A DNA stretch of 64,000 bases from Streptomyces sp. NRRL B-1140 (GTDB taxonomy: Bacteria > Actinomycetota > Actinomycetes > Streptomycetales > Streptomycetaceae). The notes below the pieces were generated by a model, which saw only the letters and a program-made list of their open reading frames with translations, had not been told where the DNA came from and did no database searches. Shown here in pieces: positions 16,275-25,746 of this stretch (its first letter is position 1; every line of letters begins with the position of its first letter). Where the stretch lies: the NCBI RefSeq assembly GCF_001280065.1, contig NZ_LGEA01000094.1:86603-150602 (forward strand), written 5' to 3'. Made by a program: the position numbers and the translations under genes.

Positions 16275-17297
16275 GTGGCCAAGGTGACTCGGGATGATGT
16301 GGCGCGGCTGGCAGGGACTTCCACTGCCGTCGTCAGCTACGTCATCAACAACGGACCCCGGCCGGTCGCCCCGGCCACGCGCGAGCGTGTCCTCGCCGCG
16401 ATCAAGGAGCTGGGGTACCGGCCCGACCGGGTCGCCCAGGCGATGGCCTCGCGGCGCACGGACCTCATAGGCCTGATCATCCCGGACGCCCGTCAGCCCT
16501 TCTTCGGGGAGATGGCGCACGCGGTCGAGCAGGCCGCCTCCGAGCGCGGGAAGATGGTCCTGGTCGGCAACACCGACTACGTGGCCGAGCGTGAGGTCCA
16601 CTACCTGCGCGCCTTCCTCGGGATGCGGGTCTCCGGCCTGATCCTCGTCAGCCACGCGCTCAACGACCTGGCCGCCGCCGAGATCGAGGCCTGGGACGCC
16701 CGTGTCGTGCTGCTGCACGAGCGGCCCGAGGCCATCGACGACGTCGCCGTCACCACGGACGACCTGGGCGGCGCCGAACTCGCCGTCCGGCACCTGCTGG
16801 AGCACGGCTACGAGTACGTGGCCTGTATGGGCGGCATAGCCGAGACCCCCGCGGTCGGCGACCCCGTCTCCGACCACGTCGAGGGCTGGCGCCGCGCGAT
16901 GGAGGACGCCGGGCTCTCCACGGAGGGCCGCCTCTTCGAGGCCCTCTACAACCGCTACGACGCCTACCAGGCCGCCCTGAAGATCCTCTCCGGCCCCGAG
17001 CGCCCGCCTGCGATCTTCTGCTCCACCGACGACCAGGCGCTCGGCCTGCTGCGCGCCGCGCGCGAGCTGCGCATCGACGTCCCCGGCGAGCTGGCGGTGG
17101 CCGGCTTCGACGACATCAAGGAGGCGGCCCTCGCGGACCCGCCCCTGACCACGGTCGCGTCCGACCGCCCGGCGATGGCCCGGGCGGCGGTGGACCTCGT
17201 CCTCGACGACGGGCTGCGGGTCGCGGGGAGCCGGCGGGAACGGCTGAAGGTGTTCCCCTCGCGGCTGGTCACCCGGCAGTCCTGCGGCTGCCCGTAG
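16275..17297 (+). CDS. LacI-family transcriptional regulator
   Basis: 340 aa, GTG start. The N-terminal LacI helix-turn-helix is intact ([20 protein letters not shown] with hinge [16 protein letters not shown]) and is followed by a periplasmic-binding-protein-like effector domain ending in the usual [17 protein letters not shown] segment. The effector sugar is not predictable. It is oriented with glnR upstream and the HtrA-like protease downstream, each with its own promoter-sized gap. Confidence 0.9.
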   Translation: MAKVTRDDVARLAGTSTAVVSYVINNGPRPVAPATRERVLAAIKELGYRPDRVAQAMASRRTDLIGLIIPDARQPFFGEMAHAVEQAASERGKMVLVGNTDYVAEREVHYLRAFLGMRVSGLILVSHALNDLAAAEIEAWDARVVLLHERPEAIDDVAVTTDDLGGAELAVRHLLEHGYEYVACMGGIAETPAVGDPVSDHVEGWRRAMEDAGLSTEGRLFEALYNRYDAYQAALKILSGPERPPAIFCSTDDQALGLLRAARELRIDVPGELAVAGFDDIKEAALADPPLTTVASDRPAMARAAVDLVLDDGLRVAGSRRERLKVFPSRLVTRQSCGCP

Positions 17298-17429
17298 CTC
17301 CCCGCTCCGGAGCGGCAGGCCTCCGCATTCCGGGGCGGCGGCTGCCTTTATATCGGGCATACGAGGTTCTGTCGGGCTTCTCAGGGAGCACTCAGGAAGC
17401 TCTCATGGTCGGGCGACAAGCTCTGTTCC

Positions 17430-18446
17430 ATGACCGAGAGCTTCCACCGCAGTGGCGAATACGAGAACCCTTACGAGGGTCAGCAGCAGGCCCCGGTGAA
17501 CCCCGAGTGGCCGCCCCCGCCGGCGTACGCCCCGGCACACGCTCCGCATCCGAAGAAGCGCAACCGCGGCCCCCTGGCCCTGATCGCCGCCGTGGCGATC
17601 GTCGCGGCGGCGATAGGCGGCGGCACCGCCTACGGCATCCAGGAACTGACCGGCAACGACACCGTCGCCTCCAGCTCCACCAGCACCAACGTGGTCCCCT
17701 CCAGCCAGAAGGGCACGGTCGCCGGGGTCGCGAAGGCGGTCAGCCCGAGCATCGTCGAGATCAGCGCCGAGTCCAACGCGGGGTCCTCCACCGGCTCCGG
17801 CGTGATCATCACCAGCGGCGGCGAGATCGTCACCAACAACCACGTCGTCGCCGGGGCCTCCAGGATCAAGGCGACGACCAGCGACGGCAAGTCGTACACC
17901 GCGAAGGTCGTCGGCACCGACAGCAAGAAGGACCTGGCGCTGATCAAGCTGGAGAACGCCTCCGGCCTGAAGGCGGCCACGCTCGGCGACTCGGCCGGCA
18001 TTCAGGTCGGCGACCAGGTCGTGGCGATCGGCTCCCCCGAGGGGCTGTCCGGCACTGTCACCAGCGGCATCATCTCGGCCCTCGACCGTGACGTCACCGT
18101 CCCGACCGAGGAGGGCCAGGACCAGGGCCAGCAGTGGGGGCAGGGCCAGGGGCAGGGCGACCAGTGGCCGTTCGAGTTCGGCGGACGCCAGTTCAACGGC
18201 GACACCGGCGACGACACCACGACGTACAAGGCCCTCCAGACCGACGCCTCCCTCAACCCGGGCAACTCCGGCGGCGCGCTGATCGACATGAACGGCAACA
18301 TCATCGGGATCAACTCCGCGATGTACTCGCCGGCCGGCCAGGCCTCCTCGTCCTCCGACGCGGGCAGCGTCGGCCTCGGCTTCGCCATCCCGATCAACAC
18401 CGTCAAGGCCGACCTCGCGAAGCTGCGGGCGGGTTCGACCGACTGA
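17430..18446 (+). CDS. Membrane-anchored trypsin-like (HtrA/S1C) serine protease
   Basis: 338 aa. A cytoplasmic Pro/Tyr-rich N-terminus (about 45 aa) and one transmembrane helix (LALIAAVAIVAAAIGGGTAYG) precede an extracytoplasmic protease domain. Catalytic triad: His in TNNHVVAGA, Asp in KKDLALIKLE, Ser in LNPGNSGGALID. A Gln/Gly-rich insert (GQDQGQQWGQGQGQG) interrupts the domain. No PDZ domain follows, unlike DegP. The two-component system immediately downstream on the same strand suggests a shared envelope-stress function. Confidence 0.9.
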   Translation: MTESFHRSGEYENPYEGQQQAPVNPEWPPPPAYAPAHAPHPKKRNRGPLALIAAVAIVAAAIGGGTAYGIQELTGNDTVASSSTSTNVVPSSQKGTVAGVAKAVSPSIVEISAESNAGSSTGSGVIITSGGEIVTNNHVVAGASRIKATTSDGKSYTAKVVGTDSKKDLALIKLENASGLKAATLGDSAGIQVGDQVVAIGSPEGLSGTVTSGIISALDRDVTVPTEEGQDQGQQWGQGQGQGDQWPFEFGGRQFNGDTGDDTTTYKALQTDASLNPGNSGGALIDMNGNIIGINSAMYSPAGQASSSSDAGSVGLGFAIPINTVKADLAKLRAGSTD

Positions 18447-18493
18447 GTCCCGGCCATCGACAGCTCGACAGCTCGACAGCGAGGAGTACGGCG

Positions 18494-18676
18494 ATGATCC
18501 AGCAGGTGGTGCACACGGAGCCGGGCGGGGACCCGGCGGCGGTGGGGTTGGCGTTGGCGGTGGCGTACGCCCTGCACCCGGCGACGGCCCGGGCGGCCGA
18601 GGTGGCGCCGGCGGCCACGACGCCGCGCCGGACGGGCCGCTCCGCGAGGGCGCGACGCCGGGCGGGACGAGGCTGA
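18494..18676 (+). CDS. Small hypothetical protein between protease and response regulator
   Basis: 60-aa ORF with GAGGAG ten bases before an ATG. The product begins MIQQVVHTEPGGDPAAVGLA, has an Ala-rich centre and ends in a strongly basic tail (TGRSARARRRAGRG). No family recognised. The ribosome site and position in a co-directional run support it, but composition alone would not. Confidence 0.5.
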   Translation: MIQQVVHTEPGGDPAAVGLALAVAYALHPATARAAEVAPAATTPRRTGRSARARRRAGRG

Positions 18677-18768
18677 GGCACGTCCCGCCGCAGCCCGCAG
18701 GCGTGCGACGCTGAGGGCGTCAGAGGAGCAGCACCCCCGTCCCCCTTCACCCCCGAGGACCCCGAGCC

Positions 18769-19506
18769 ATGAGCCCCGCAGACGGCGACCGTGACCCGCA
18801 GCGCATCCTGATCGTCGACGACGAGCCGGCCGTACGCGAAGCACTCCAGCGCAGCCTCGCGTTCGAGGGGTACGGGACCGAGGTCGCCGTCGACGGCGCG
18901 GACGCCCTGGACAAGGCGGCGGCCTACCGGCCCGACCTGGTGGTCCTCGACATCCAGATGCCACGCATGGACGGCCTGACGGCGGCACGCCGCATCCGCG
19001 CCACCGGCGACACCACGCCGATCCTCATGCTCACGGCCCGCGACACGGTCGGCGACCGGGTCACCGGCCTCGACGCGGGCGCCGACGACTACCTGGTCAA
19101 GCCCTTCGAACTGGACGAACTCTTCGCCCGGATCCGCGCCCTCCTGCGCCGCAGCTCCTACGCGGCGGCCGTGGGTGCGGCCGGCCCGGCCGACGAGGAC
19201 GCGCTCACCTTCGCCGACCTGCGCATGGACCTCTCGACACGGGAGGTCACCCGGGGCGAGCGCCAGGTGGAGCTGACCCGCACCGAGTTCACGCTCCTGG
19301 AGATGTTCATGGCGCACCCGCGCCAGGTCCTCACCCGGGAGCAGATCCTCAAGGCCGTCTGGGGCTTCGACTTCGAGCCGTCGTCGAACTCCCTCGACGT
19401 GTACGTGATGTACCTGCGCCGCAAGACCGAGGCGGGCGGGGAGCCGCGCCTCGTCCACACGGTGCGGGGGGTCGGCTACGTGCTGCGGCAGGGCGGCGCC
19501 GAGTGA
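18769..19506 (+). CDS. OmpR/MprA-type response regulator
   Basis: 245 aa. The receiver domain has the acidic pair (VDDEP), the phospho-acceptor Asp61 ([13 protein letters not shown]) and the conserved Lys ([12 protein letters not shown]). The C-terminal winged helix contains [19 protein letters not shown] and [15 protein letters not shown], as in MprA. The stop overlaps the kinase start (GTGA). It probably controls the upstream protease gene, by position. Confidence 0.93.
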   Translation: MSPADGDRDPQRILIVDDEPAVREALQRSLAFEGYGTEVAVDGADALDKAAAYRPDLVVLDIQMPRMDGLTAARRIRATGDTTPILMLTARDTVGDRVTGLDAGADDYLVKPFELDELFARIRALLRRSSYAAAVGAAGPADEDALTFADLRMDLSTREVTRGERQVELTRTEFTLLEMFMAHPRQVLTREQILKAVWGFDFEPSSNSLDVYVMYLRRKTEAGGEPRLVHTVRGVGYVLRQGGAE

Positions 19507-20978
19507 GTTCCCGGACGGTCCTGCGGCGGTTCCGCTCCCTGCCGATCCGCTCCCGGCTGGCCCTGCTGGTGGCGGCGGCGGTGGCGTTCGCGGTGGCGGC
19601 GGTGTCGGTGACCTGCTGGTTCATCGTGCAGGGGAAGCTGTACGACGAGATCGACAACGACCTGAAGTCGTCGGTCGCGCCGCTGCGTCCGGGCGAGGTC
19701 CAGGCGCTCACCCACACGTGCCGTCAGACGCCTTCCGACTCGCTGGGCATGGGGTCACGGCCCAAGACCTACGGGCAGCTGGTCCGCGTCGACGGCAAGC
19801 TGTGTCTCTTCCCGACCTCCACGACCCAGGTGCGCGTCACCGGCGACGACAAAGCCGTGGCCGCGAACCCCGACCCGAACCAGGGCCGCATCCGCGACGG
19901 CACCGACGAGGACGGCAACAAGCTGCGTGTCCTGACGACTGCGGTCGTCATCAAGGACGACGACCTGCCCCCGGGCGTCGCCGCCGACTACTCCCTCGTC
20001 ATCGCGCTGCCGCTCAAGGGCACCCAGTCCACGCTCAACGAGCTGGCCCTGATCCTCCTCCTGGTCTCCGGCGTGGGGGTCCTCGGCGCCGGAGCCGCCG
20101 GTCTGGCCGTCGCCCGGGCCGGTCTGCGCCCCGTCGACAAGCTGACCGAGGCGGTCGAGCACGTGGCCCGTACGGAGGACCTGCACATCCGCATCCCCGT
20201 GGAGGACGACAGCGAGGACGAGATCGCCCGCCTGTCCCGGTCCTTCAACTCGATGACGTCGGCGCTGGCCAGCTCCCAGGAGCTCCAGCAGCAGCTGATC
20301 GCGGACGCGGGCCACGAACTCCGCACCCCCCTCACGTCCCTCCGTACCAACATCGAACTCCTCACCCGCAGCGAGGAGACGGGCCGCCCCATCCCCGAGG
20401 CGGACCGCAGGGCGCTGCTCGCGTCGGTGAAGGCGCAGATGACGGAGCTGGCCGCGCTCATCGGCGACCTCCAGGAACTGTCCCGCCCCGACACGGGCCA
20501 GCACGGGAGCCGGACCCAGATCGTCGCCTGGCAGGACACGGTCGAGTCGGCACTGCGGCGGGCCCGGCTGCGGGGCCCGGAACTGACGATCACGGCGGAG
20601 ATCGAGCCCTGGTTCGTCCGCGCGGAACCCTCCGCTCTGGAACGGGCGATGGTCAACATCCTGGACAACGCCGTGAAGTTCAGCCCGGGGGGAGGCACGA
20701 TCGACGTACGCCTCGCCTCGGGCACCCTCACGGTCCGCGACCACGGCCCGGGCATCCCCGCCGACGAACTCCCCCACGTCTTCGACCGCTTCTGGCGCTC
20801 CCCGAGCGCACGGGCCCTCCCGGGCTCGGGACTGGGCCTGTCGATCGTGGCCCGCACGGTGCAGCAGGCGGGCGGCGAGGTGACCCTCACCCCGGCGGAG
20901 GGCGGCGGCACGACGGTGACGGTACGACTGCCGGGGGCGTCGGTGCCGCCGCCGGAGGACCCTCCTGCCTCGGCCTGA
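19503..20978 (+). CDS. MprB-type sensor histidine kinase
   Basis: 491 aa. An N-terminal transmembrane helix ([21 protein letters not shown]), an extracytoplasmic sensor of about 140 aa and a second helix ([21 protein letters not shown]) lead into HAMP, a dimerisation/phosphoacceptor domain ([11 protein letters not shown], His near residue 271) and an ATPase domain with N box ([13 protein letters not shown]), G1 (DHGPGIP) and G2 (GSGLGLSI). Starts at a GTG overlapping the response-regulator stop. Forms the cognate pair with it. Confidence 0.93.
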   Translation: MSSRTVLRRFRSLPIRSRLALLVAAAVAFAVAAVSVTCWFIVQGKLYDEIDNDLKSSVAPLRPGEVQALTHTCRQTPSDSLGMGSRPKTYGQLVRVDGKLCLFPTSTTQVRVTGDDKAVAANPDPNQGRIRDGTDEDGNKLRVLTTAVVIKDDDLPPGVAADYSLVIALPLKGTQSTLNELALILLLVSGVGVLGAGAAGLAVARAGLRPVDKLTEAVEHVARTEDLHIRIPVEDDSEDEIARLSRSFNSMTSALASSQELQQQLIADAGHELRTPLTSLRTNIELLTRSEETGRPIPEADRRALLASVKAQMTELAALIGDLQELSRPDTGQHGSRTQIVAWQDTVESALRRARLRGPELTITAEIEPWFVRAEPSALERAMVNILDNAVKFSPGGGTIDVRLASGTLTVRDHGPGIPADELPHVFDRFWRSPSARALPGSGLGLSIVARTVQQAGGEVTLTPAEGGGTTVTVRLPGASVPPPEDPPASA

Positions 20979-21215
20979 TCCCGACCAGGGAGCGTCTGGG
21001 CCACCGTTGCCTCTGCCTGCCAGACCCTCGTGCCCTCCTCGTGGCCGATGCGCTCCGCTTCCCCTCCGGTCTGAGCCGCAGCGCCCGACAAACGAGGACA
21101 TCTCACCCACCCAGCTGTCGATGTCCTGTCATACCCATCAGTAGCGCACACTCCTGCCGCTGTTCTGACATCTTCATCGCCGTCACAGAACGACAAGCAG
21201 GAGTGAGCCCCCCAC

Positions 21216-22064
21216 ATGCGCCTCATCCGCACGTCAACTCTCAGGAAATGCGGCATAGTTGCCGCCTCCACCGCCTTCGCCGTCACCGGACTGCTCACCG
21301 GTGCGGGCACCGCCGCCGCCGGGCCCGCCGGGGCGACCGACATCCGGGGTGTGGACCCCGGGGACACCGACCTGATGATCGAGCGGCTCTGCGGCCAGGA
21401 GACGAGTCTGACGGGCGTGTACGGCGCCCTCAACGTCGACACCGGCGAGTTCAAGACCCGGGACGAGTACCTGCGGGACGTCATCGGGCTGTGGGCGCCC
21501 GCGGGGCCGTGGGAGCTGTTCCGCGGCTGGTGCGGGTACGCCGAGGCCTCGACCTGGTCCATCAAGGGCGACACCGTCCGCACGTCCCGGTGGATCGGCA
21601 ACCAGGGCTCCGCCGACGACAAGGAGACCTTCGTCAGCAGCTACAGCACCAAGACCTTCGCGAAGAAGAGCGTGGGCGGCTCCATCAGCCTCTCCCTCGC
21701 CAAGAGCATCTTCAGCGGGACCGTGGGCGGCAGCGCCGGCTACGAGTGGGGCTGGGAGAAGGAGTCCAAGTTCGAGACCCGCAGCGAGAAGACCATCCCG
21801 CCGTGCCGGCAGGTCGCCGTGACCTGGACGCCGTACCAGCGCGTGGTGCGCGTCAACCCCGTCTTCCACGTCGAGGACTACCAGTGGAACAAGGGCGACG
21901 GGGACCGGACCGTGCACAGCTGGCGTGACCGGGGCTACCAGACCGTCTACTCGCACGGGTACTACATCGACGGCATCTCAGACAAGCTCCTGCCCAGCGG
22001 CCAGCCCGACGGCCGAGAGGACAAGATCGAGGAGAAGCTCGACCCCGAGTCCTGCACCCAGTAG
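21216..22064 (+). CDS. Secreted protein, possible aerolysin/ETX-like beta-pore-forming fold
   Basis: 282 aa with a cleavable signal peptide (KCGIVAASTAFAVTGLLTGAGTAAA-type, first about 35 residues). The central part alternates Ser/Thr/Gly with hydrophobics (KSVGGSISLSLAKSIFSG, then GTVGGSAGYEWGWEKESKF) and ends in EKTIPPCRQVAVTW. This resembles the amphipathic hairpin followed by an IPP turn in the ETX/MTX2-aerolysin superfamily. Four Cys could form disulfides. The SD GCAGGAG is good. Family membership is a pattern-based inference, not a certain match. Confidence 0.6.
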   Translation: MRLIRTSTLRKCGIVAASTAFAVTGLLTGAGTAAAGPAGATDIRGVDPGDTDLMIERLCGQETSLTGVYGALNVDTGEFKTRDEYLRDVIGLWAPAGPWELFRGWCGYAEASTWSIKGDTVRTSRWIGNQGSADDKETFVSSYSTKTFAKKSVGGSISLSLAKSIFSGTVGGSAGYEWGWEKESKFETRSEKTIPPCRQVAVTWTPYQRVVRVNPVFHVEDYQWNKGDGDRTVHSWRDRGYQTVYSHGYYIDGISDKLLPSGQPDGREDKIEEKLDPESCTQ

Positions 22065-22080
22065 GGCACACCGGCAACCT

Positions 22081-22127
22081 TTCCGTGTGGGGCGGCGACT
22101 GTTCAGCGGTCATTCCCCCACACGGAA
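22081..22127. repeat. 12-bp inverted repeat between secreted-protein genes
   Basis: TTCCGTGTGGGG (22081-22092) and its exact complement (22116-22127) are separated by 23 bases. It starts 16 bases after the stop of the secreted protein gene and ends 11 bases before the pectinesterase start. It could be a terminator or an operator; the position just before the start favours a regulatory role. Confidence 0.55.
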
Positions 22128-22138
22128 CGGATCGCCGC

Positions 22139-23230
22139 ATGAGTGAGCCGCGCAGCAAGGCCCGTCGCCGTCACCGCAGAAGCCGCGCCCACCTGGCAGT
22201 CGGGATCCCCCTCGCCCTGGCCGCCGCCGCCACGGCCGCCTCCACATCCGCCGTATCCGCCAAGGCCTCCGCCGCCACCACCCTCACCGTCGCCCAGGAC
22301 GGCAGCGGTCAGTACCGCACCGTCCAGGCCGCCGTGAACGCCGTGCCCGCGAACAACCCCTCGCGCGTGGTGATCGCCGTGAAGCCGGGGACGTACCGGG
22401 AACTGGTGAAGGTGCCGTCGAACAAGCCGCACGTCACCATCCAGGGAACGGGCGGGAGCCGCAAGGACACCACCATCGTCTACAACAACGCGTCGGGCAC
22501 CCCCAAGCCCGGCGGCGGCACCTACGGCACGGGCGGCAGCGCCACCGTCGCCGTCGAGGCCGACGACTTCCAGGCGCGCAACCTGACCATCTCCAACGAC
22601 TTCGACGAGAAGGCCAACCAGCACTTCAAGGACCATCAGGCCGTCGCCCTGCGGACCGCCGCCGACAAGGTGTTCCTGGACGGGATCATCGTCAGCGGGG
22701 ACCAGGACACCCTGCTGCTCGACACCGCGTCGAAGGACCGGCTGGGCCGGGTGTACGTCTCCAACTCCTACGTGATCGGCAACGTCGACTTCATCTTCGG
22801 CCGGGCCACGGCCGTCGTCGACAAGTCCGTGATCACGCTGAAGAAGCGCTGGGACGGCACCTCGGCCGGGTACATCGCCGCGCCGAGCACCGCGGCGAAC
22901 CGCAGGGGCTTCCTGATCGCCGACTCCACCGTGAACGGCGATGTGTCGGCCGGGACCTTCTACCTCGGACGGCCCTGGCACGCCGGCGGGGACGCGTCCC
23001 TCGATCCGCAGGCCACCGTCCGCAACACCAGCCTGAGCAACGCGGTCAAGTCGACCCCGTGGACCGACATGAGCGGGTTCTCGTGGAAGGACGACCGGTT
23101 CGCCGAGTACAAGAACCACGGCGCGGGGGCGGGCGGCGCGAGCAGCAACCGGCCCCATCTGAGCGACGCGCAGGCCGCGGACCAGGAGGTCGCGGACTGG
23201 CTCGCGGGCTGGACGCCTTCGGCGTCCTGA
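22139..23230 (+). CDS. Secreted pectinesterase (pectin methylesterase)
   Basis: Demethylates pectin outside the cell. 363 aa with a basic signal peptide (RRRHRRSRAH then a hydrophobic Ala-rich core). All five signatures of carbohydrate esterase family 8 are present in order: GTYRE, QAVAL, QDTLL, DFIFG and LGRPW; the two catalytic Asp are in QDT and DFIFG. Beta-helix fold expected. The ATG at 22139 is used because upstream residues do not fit a signal peptide. It converges on the GH5 gene across a strong terminator. Confidence 0.93.
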   Translation: MSEPRSKARRRHRRSRAHLAVGIPLALAAAATAASTSAVSAKASAATTLTVAQDGSGQYRTVQAAVNAVPANNPSRVVIAVKPGTYRELVKVPSNKPHVTIQGTGGSRKDTTIVYNNASGTPKPGGGTYGTGGSATVAVEADDFQARNLTISNDFDEKANQHFKDHQAVALRTAADKVFLDGIIVSGDQDTLLLDTASKDRLGRVYVSNSYVIGNVDFIFGRATAVVDKSVITLKKRWDGTSAGYIAAPSTAANRRGFLIADSTVNGDVSAGTFYLGRPWHAGGDASLDPQATVRNTSLSNAVKSTPWTDMSGFSWKDDRFAEYKNHGAGAGGASSNRPHLSDAQAADQEVADWLAGWTPSAS

Positions 23231-23236
23231 ACGGCT

Positions 23237-23279
23237 CCCTTCCGGGTCCGGCTGACGAGCGGCGCCGGACCCGGAAGGG
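23237..23279. terminator. Bidirectional terminator between convergent genes
   Basis: Perfect 15-bp stem (arms 23237-23251 and 23265-23279, 13-base loop) placed between the pectinesterase stop (23230) and the GH5 stop (23298). Confidence 0.8.
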
Positions 23280-23297
23280 CCACCATCTCGAGGGTGA

Positions 23298-24329
23298 CTA
23301 CTGCTTCCAGGCGTAGTGCAGCCGGTCCAGGCCGCTCTGGTTGTTCACCGTCAGGCTGAGCTTGGTGCCCGTGCCCTGGAGCGTGGTGAGGGAGTAGGTG
23401 TCACCGTTGCGCAGGCCGGGCCAGTAGACCGAGCCGAGGCCCAGTTCCCGGATGGTGTCGGTCGCGGCCTGGATGTAGGCGATCTCGTTGGAGGTGCCCA
23501 CCGGGCCGTTGTAGTCCAGGCCGGTGGTCATCGACGCGCCGAACTCGTCGAGGATCGTGCGGGACGCGCAGTCGCCGATGCGGCTCTTGAAGTCGGCCTT
23601 CCACTGCTCGACGCTGGCCCAGTCGGTGTGCCAGAAGCCGTAGTTGTGCAGGGCCAGGCGGACGCCCTTGAGGCGTGGGTCGGCGCAGACCGGCTTGACG
23701 TCCTCGCTGTACTTGTAGCCGCCGATCAGGATCCGGTCCCGGGGCACGTCGCGGTGGGTGGTCACCCACTTCGCGGCGATGTCGGTCCACTCCTGCGCGG
23801 TGTAGCCGAACGGCTCGTTCATCGGCTCGAAGTACACCTTGGAGTTGCCGGCGTAGGCGGTGGTGATCCGCTTCCACATCCGGTCCCAGGTGGCCTGGTC
23901 GTCGATCTTGCCGTCCTTGGCGTTGTCGGCCTCCCAGTAGCCCAGGATGACCTTGAAGCCCTTGGCGGTGGCGGCGTCGATCGCGCCCCGGTACGACTTC
24001 CAGAACGGCCCGTTCACCGAGGTCGGGTTGACCGGGAGGCGGACGGTGTTGGCGCCGAGCTTGGAGAACCCGCCGATGATCGCCTTGGACCTGGCGTAGG
24101 TCGTGGCGTAGCTGTCGGAGGTGGACAGGCCCGAGGGCACGACCGCGTCGTGGGCGTAGTTGTCGCGCGGGTCGGCCCAGTTGACGCCCTTGAAGTCGCT
24201 GACGGGCGGTGGGGTGGGACGGTGGGTGGGAGAGGCGGCCGCGGGGGAGGCGAACGCCCCGCCGAATGCCGTGACGCAGGCCAGGAGCGCCCCCGCGGCG
24301 GCTGTCCCACGCTGGTTCTTGTCGGACAC
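23298..24329 (-). CDS. Secreted glycoside hydrolase family 5 (cellulase/mannanase-like)
   Basis: 343 aa with a signal peptide ending near AAASPTHR and a Pro-rich linker. The TIM-barrel GH5 landmarks are clear: GANTVRLPVNP, acid/base Glu in VYFEPMNEPFG, HNYGFW, and nucleophile Glu in TILDEFGASM. The whole protein is the catalytic domain; no carbohydrate-binding module is seen. Convergent with pectinesterase, so two plant-polysaccharide enzymes sit tail to tail. Substrate subfamily not resolvable. Confidence 0.9.
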   Translation of the reverse strand: MSDKNQRGTAAAGALLACVTAFGGAFASPAAASPTHRPTPPPVSDFKGVNWADPRDNYAHDAVVPSGLSTSDSYATTYARSKAIIGGFSKLGANTVRLPVNPTSVNGPFWKSYRGAIDAATAKGFKVILGYWEADNAKDGKIDDQATWDRMWKRITTAYAGNSKVYFEPMNEPFGYTAQEWTDIAAKWVTTHRDVPRDRILIGGYKYSEDVKPVCADPRLKGVRLALHNYGFWHTDWASVEQWKADFKSRIGDCASRTILDEFGASMTTGLDYNGPVGTSNEIAYIQAATDTIRELGLGSVYWPGLRNGDTYSLTTLQGTGTKLSLTVNNQSGLDRLHYAWKQ

Positions 24330-24476
24330 GACATCCCCTTCTGAGCAGGTGCAAGGATGAGCGACCGCCGGACGGCCCGCTCATGGGAGCACGAAACTAG
24401 AAGGGAACTCGAACAGAGGTCAACACATCAGCACATAAAGTTTCACCCAGATGGTGATCCGCCTGCCTCGGCCCGC

Positions 24477-25688
24477 TCAGCCGCCCACCGTCAGCCCCGA
24501 GCCCGACAGCCGCACCCGGATGCCGTCCTGCTCCACCCGTACGTCCTCCAGCTTCACGTTCCCCTGCTCCGGCTTCGGCAGTTCGAAGGCCAGCGCGAGC
24601 CGGTCGGCCAGGACCGGGCGGGTCAGGCGGGACAACTCCCCGAGGAGGGCGGGGTCGAGGCCGAGGCTCTTGAGCACGCCGGGGTTGTCCAGGGCGAGGT
24701 CGATGAGGTTCAGGCGTTCGGCCTGGCGGGCGAAGCGCGGGGAGCCGGTCAGCTCGGTGAGCTTGCCGTCGTCGGCCAGGGCCTCGTTGACGGCCGCCTC
24801 GGGCACGCCCATCCGCCGCACGATGGCGGGGACCGACAGCAGGGCCTTGGCCTTCCGGGTCTCCCGGGCCAGGTCGGCGGACGCCTCGGGCGTCAGGTGC
24901 AGCCCTTCCGAGGCGCGCTTGCCGGGGCGGTAGGTCGCCAGGTCCCCGATGTCCAGGCGCATGCCGCCGATCTCGGTGGCGATGCCCCGCTCGCCCTGCC
25001 GCTGGATCCGGGCCTCGGCCCGCAGCCTCAGGTCGTGCCCGGCGACGGGCAGGGTGCCGCGTGCCCGCACCCGGTCCCGGCCCTCGCCGGTGAACGTCAC
25101 CTGGGACGCTCCGAGTTCGCGGTTGAGGTCCTCGAAGGACAGCACGACGTCCCCGTCGAACCGGGGGACGTCGGCGCCGCGCACGGACGTCAGCCCTTCG
25201 GCGTTCAGCCGCACGTCATGGGCCGTGGCCGACACCTTCGCGAGCGAGACGCGGTCGGCGGCGACGTCCGGGACGGTCAGCTTCACCGACTCCAGCCGCT
25301 TGTCGGCGAGCTGGGTGAGGAAGGGGAAGCCGCCGATCTCCACCTCGGGCGCTGCGGCCAGGTCGAGGCGGTCCTTGAGGGTGTCGGCGGCCCGGTGCTC
25401 GGCGTACAGCACCGCCCAGCGGTCGCCGAGGGCGGCGAACGAGGCGAGGACGACCAGGCCGACGACCGCCTTCACCGCGAACGGCAAGCCAGCGAAACGA
25501 TTCTTCCGACGCCGCTTGCCGCCGCGGCGATGGTCCGGCGGGGCCCAGGCGTCCTCGGCGCCCGCAGTGCGTTCCTCCGGGAGGAACTCCTCCAGAGGGG
25601 TCTCCTCCAGAGGCCCGTCATCGAGGGCGGCGAGCTCCTCGTACGGGTTCGGACGGGGATGCGCATCGAGGTGGTGGGGGGTACGCAT
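24477..25688 (-). CDS. DUF2993 (LmeA-like) protein, long form
   Basis: 403 aa. About 75 cytoplasmic residues (acidic, then GGKRRRKNRF) and one transmembrane helix (FAVKAVVGLVVLASFAALGD) precede two-part DUF2993 sequence with EVEIGGFPFLTQL, matching DVSIKGFPFLTQV of the protein at 12078-12815. The C-terminal VRVEQDGIRVRLSGSGLTV also matches. A cell-envelope lipid-binding role is inferred from LmeA. Confidence 0.82.
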   Translation of the reverse strand: MRTPHHLDAHPRPNPYEELAALDDGPLEETPLEEFLPEERTAGAEDAWAPPDHRRGGKRRRKNRFAGLPFAVKAVVGLVVLASFAALGDRWAVLYAEHRAADTLKDRLDLAAAPEVEIGGFPFLTQLADKRLESVKLTVPDVAADRVSLAKVSATAHDVRLNAEGLTSVRGADVPRFDGDVVLSFEDLNRELGASQVTFTGEGRDRVRARGTLPVAGHDLRLRAEARIQRQGERGIATEIGGMRLDIGDLATYRPGKRASEGLHLTPEASADLARETRKAKALLSVPAIVRRMGVPEAAVNEALADDGKLTELTGSPRFARQAERLNLIDLALDNPGVLKSLGLDPALLGELSRLTRPVLADRLALAFELPKPEQGNVKLEDVRVEQDGIRVRLSGSGLTVGG

Positions 25689-25746
25689 CGATCCATCCGA
25701 CCATGCGCACCGGCCCCACCCGCAACTCGAACCGCCGGTATGCGAC

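Noticed and set aside
18121..18170. CAGGGC-type tandem repeat as a mobile or CRISPR-like repeat
   Set aside because: It is codon repetition for a Gln/Gly linker inside the HtrA-like protease gene.
19718..21928. 736-codon frame across the kinase and the secreted protein gene
   Set aside because: Spans two genes with proper starts and domains; the translation is His/Arg/Pro-rich low complexity.
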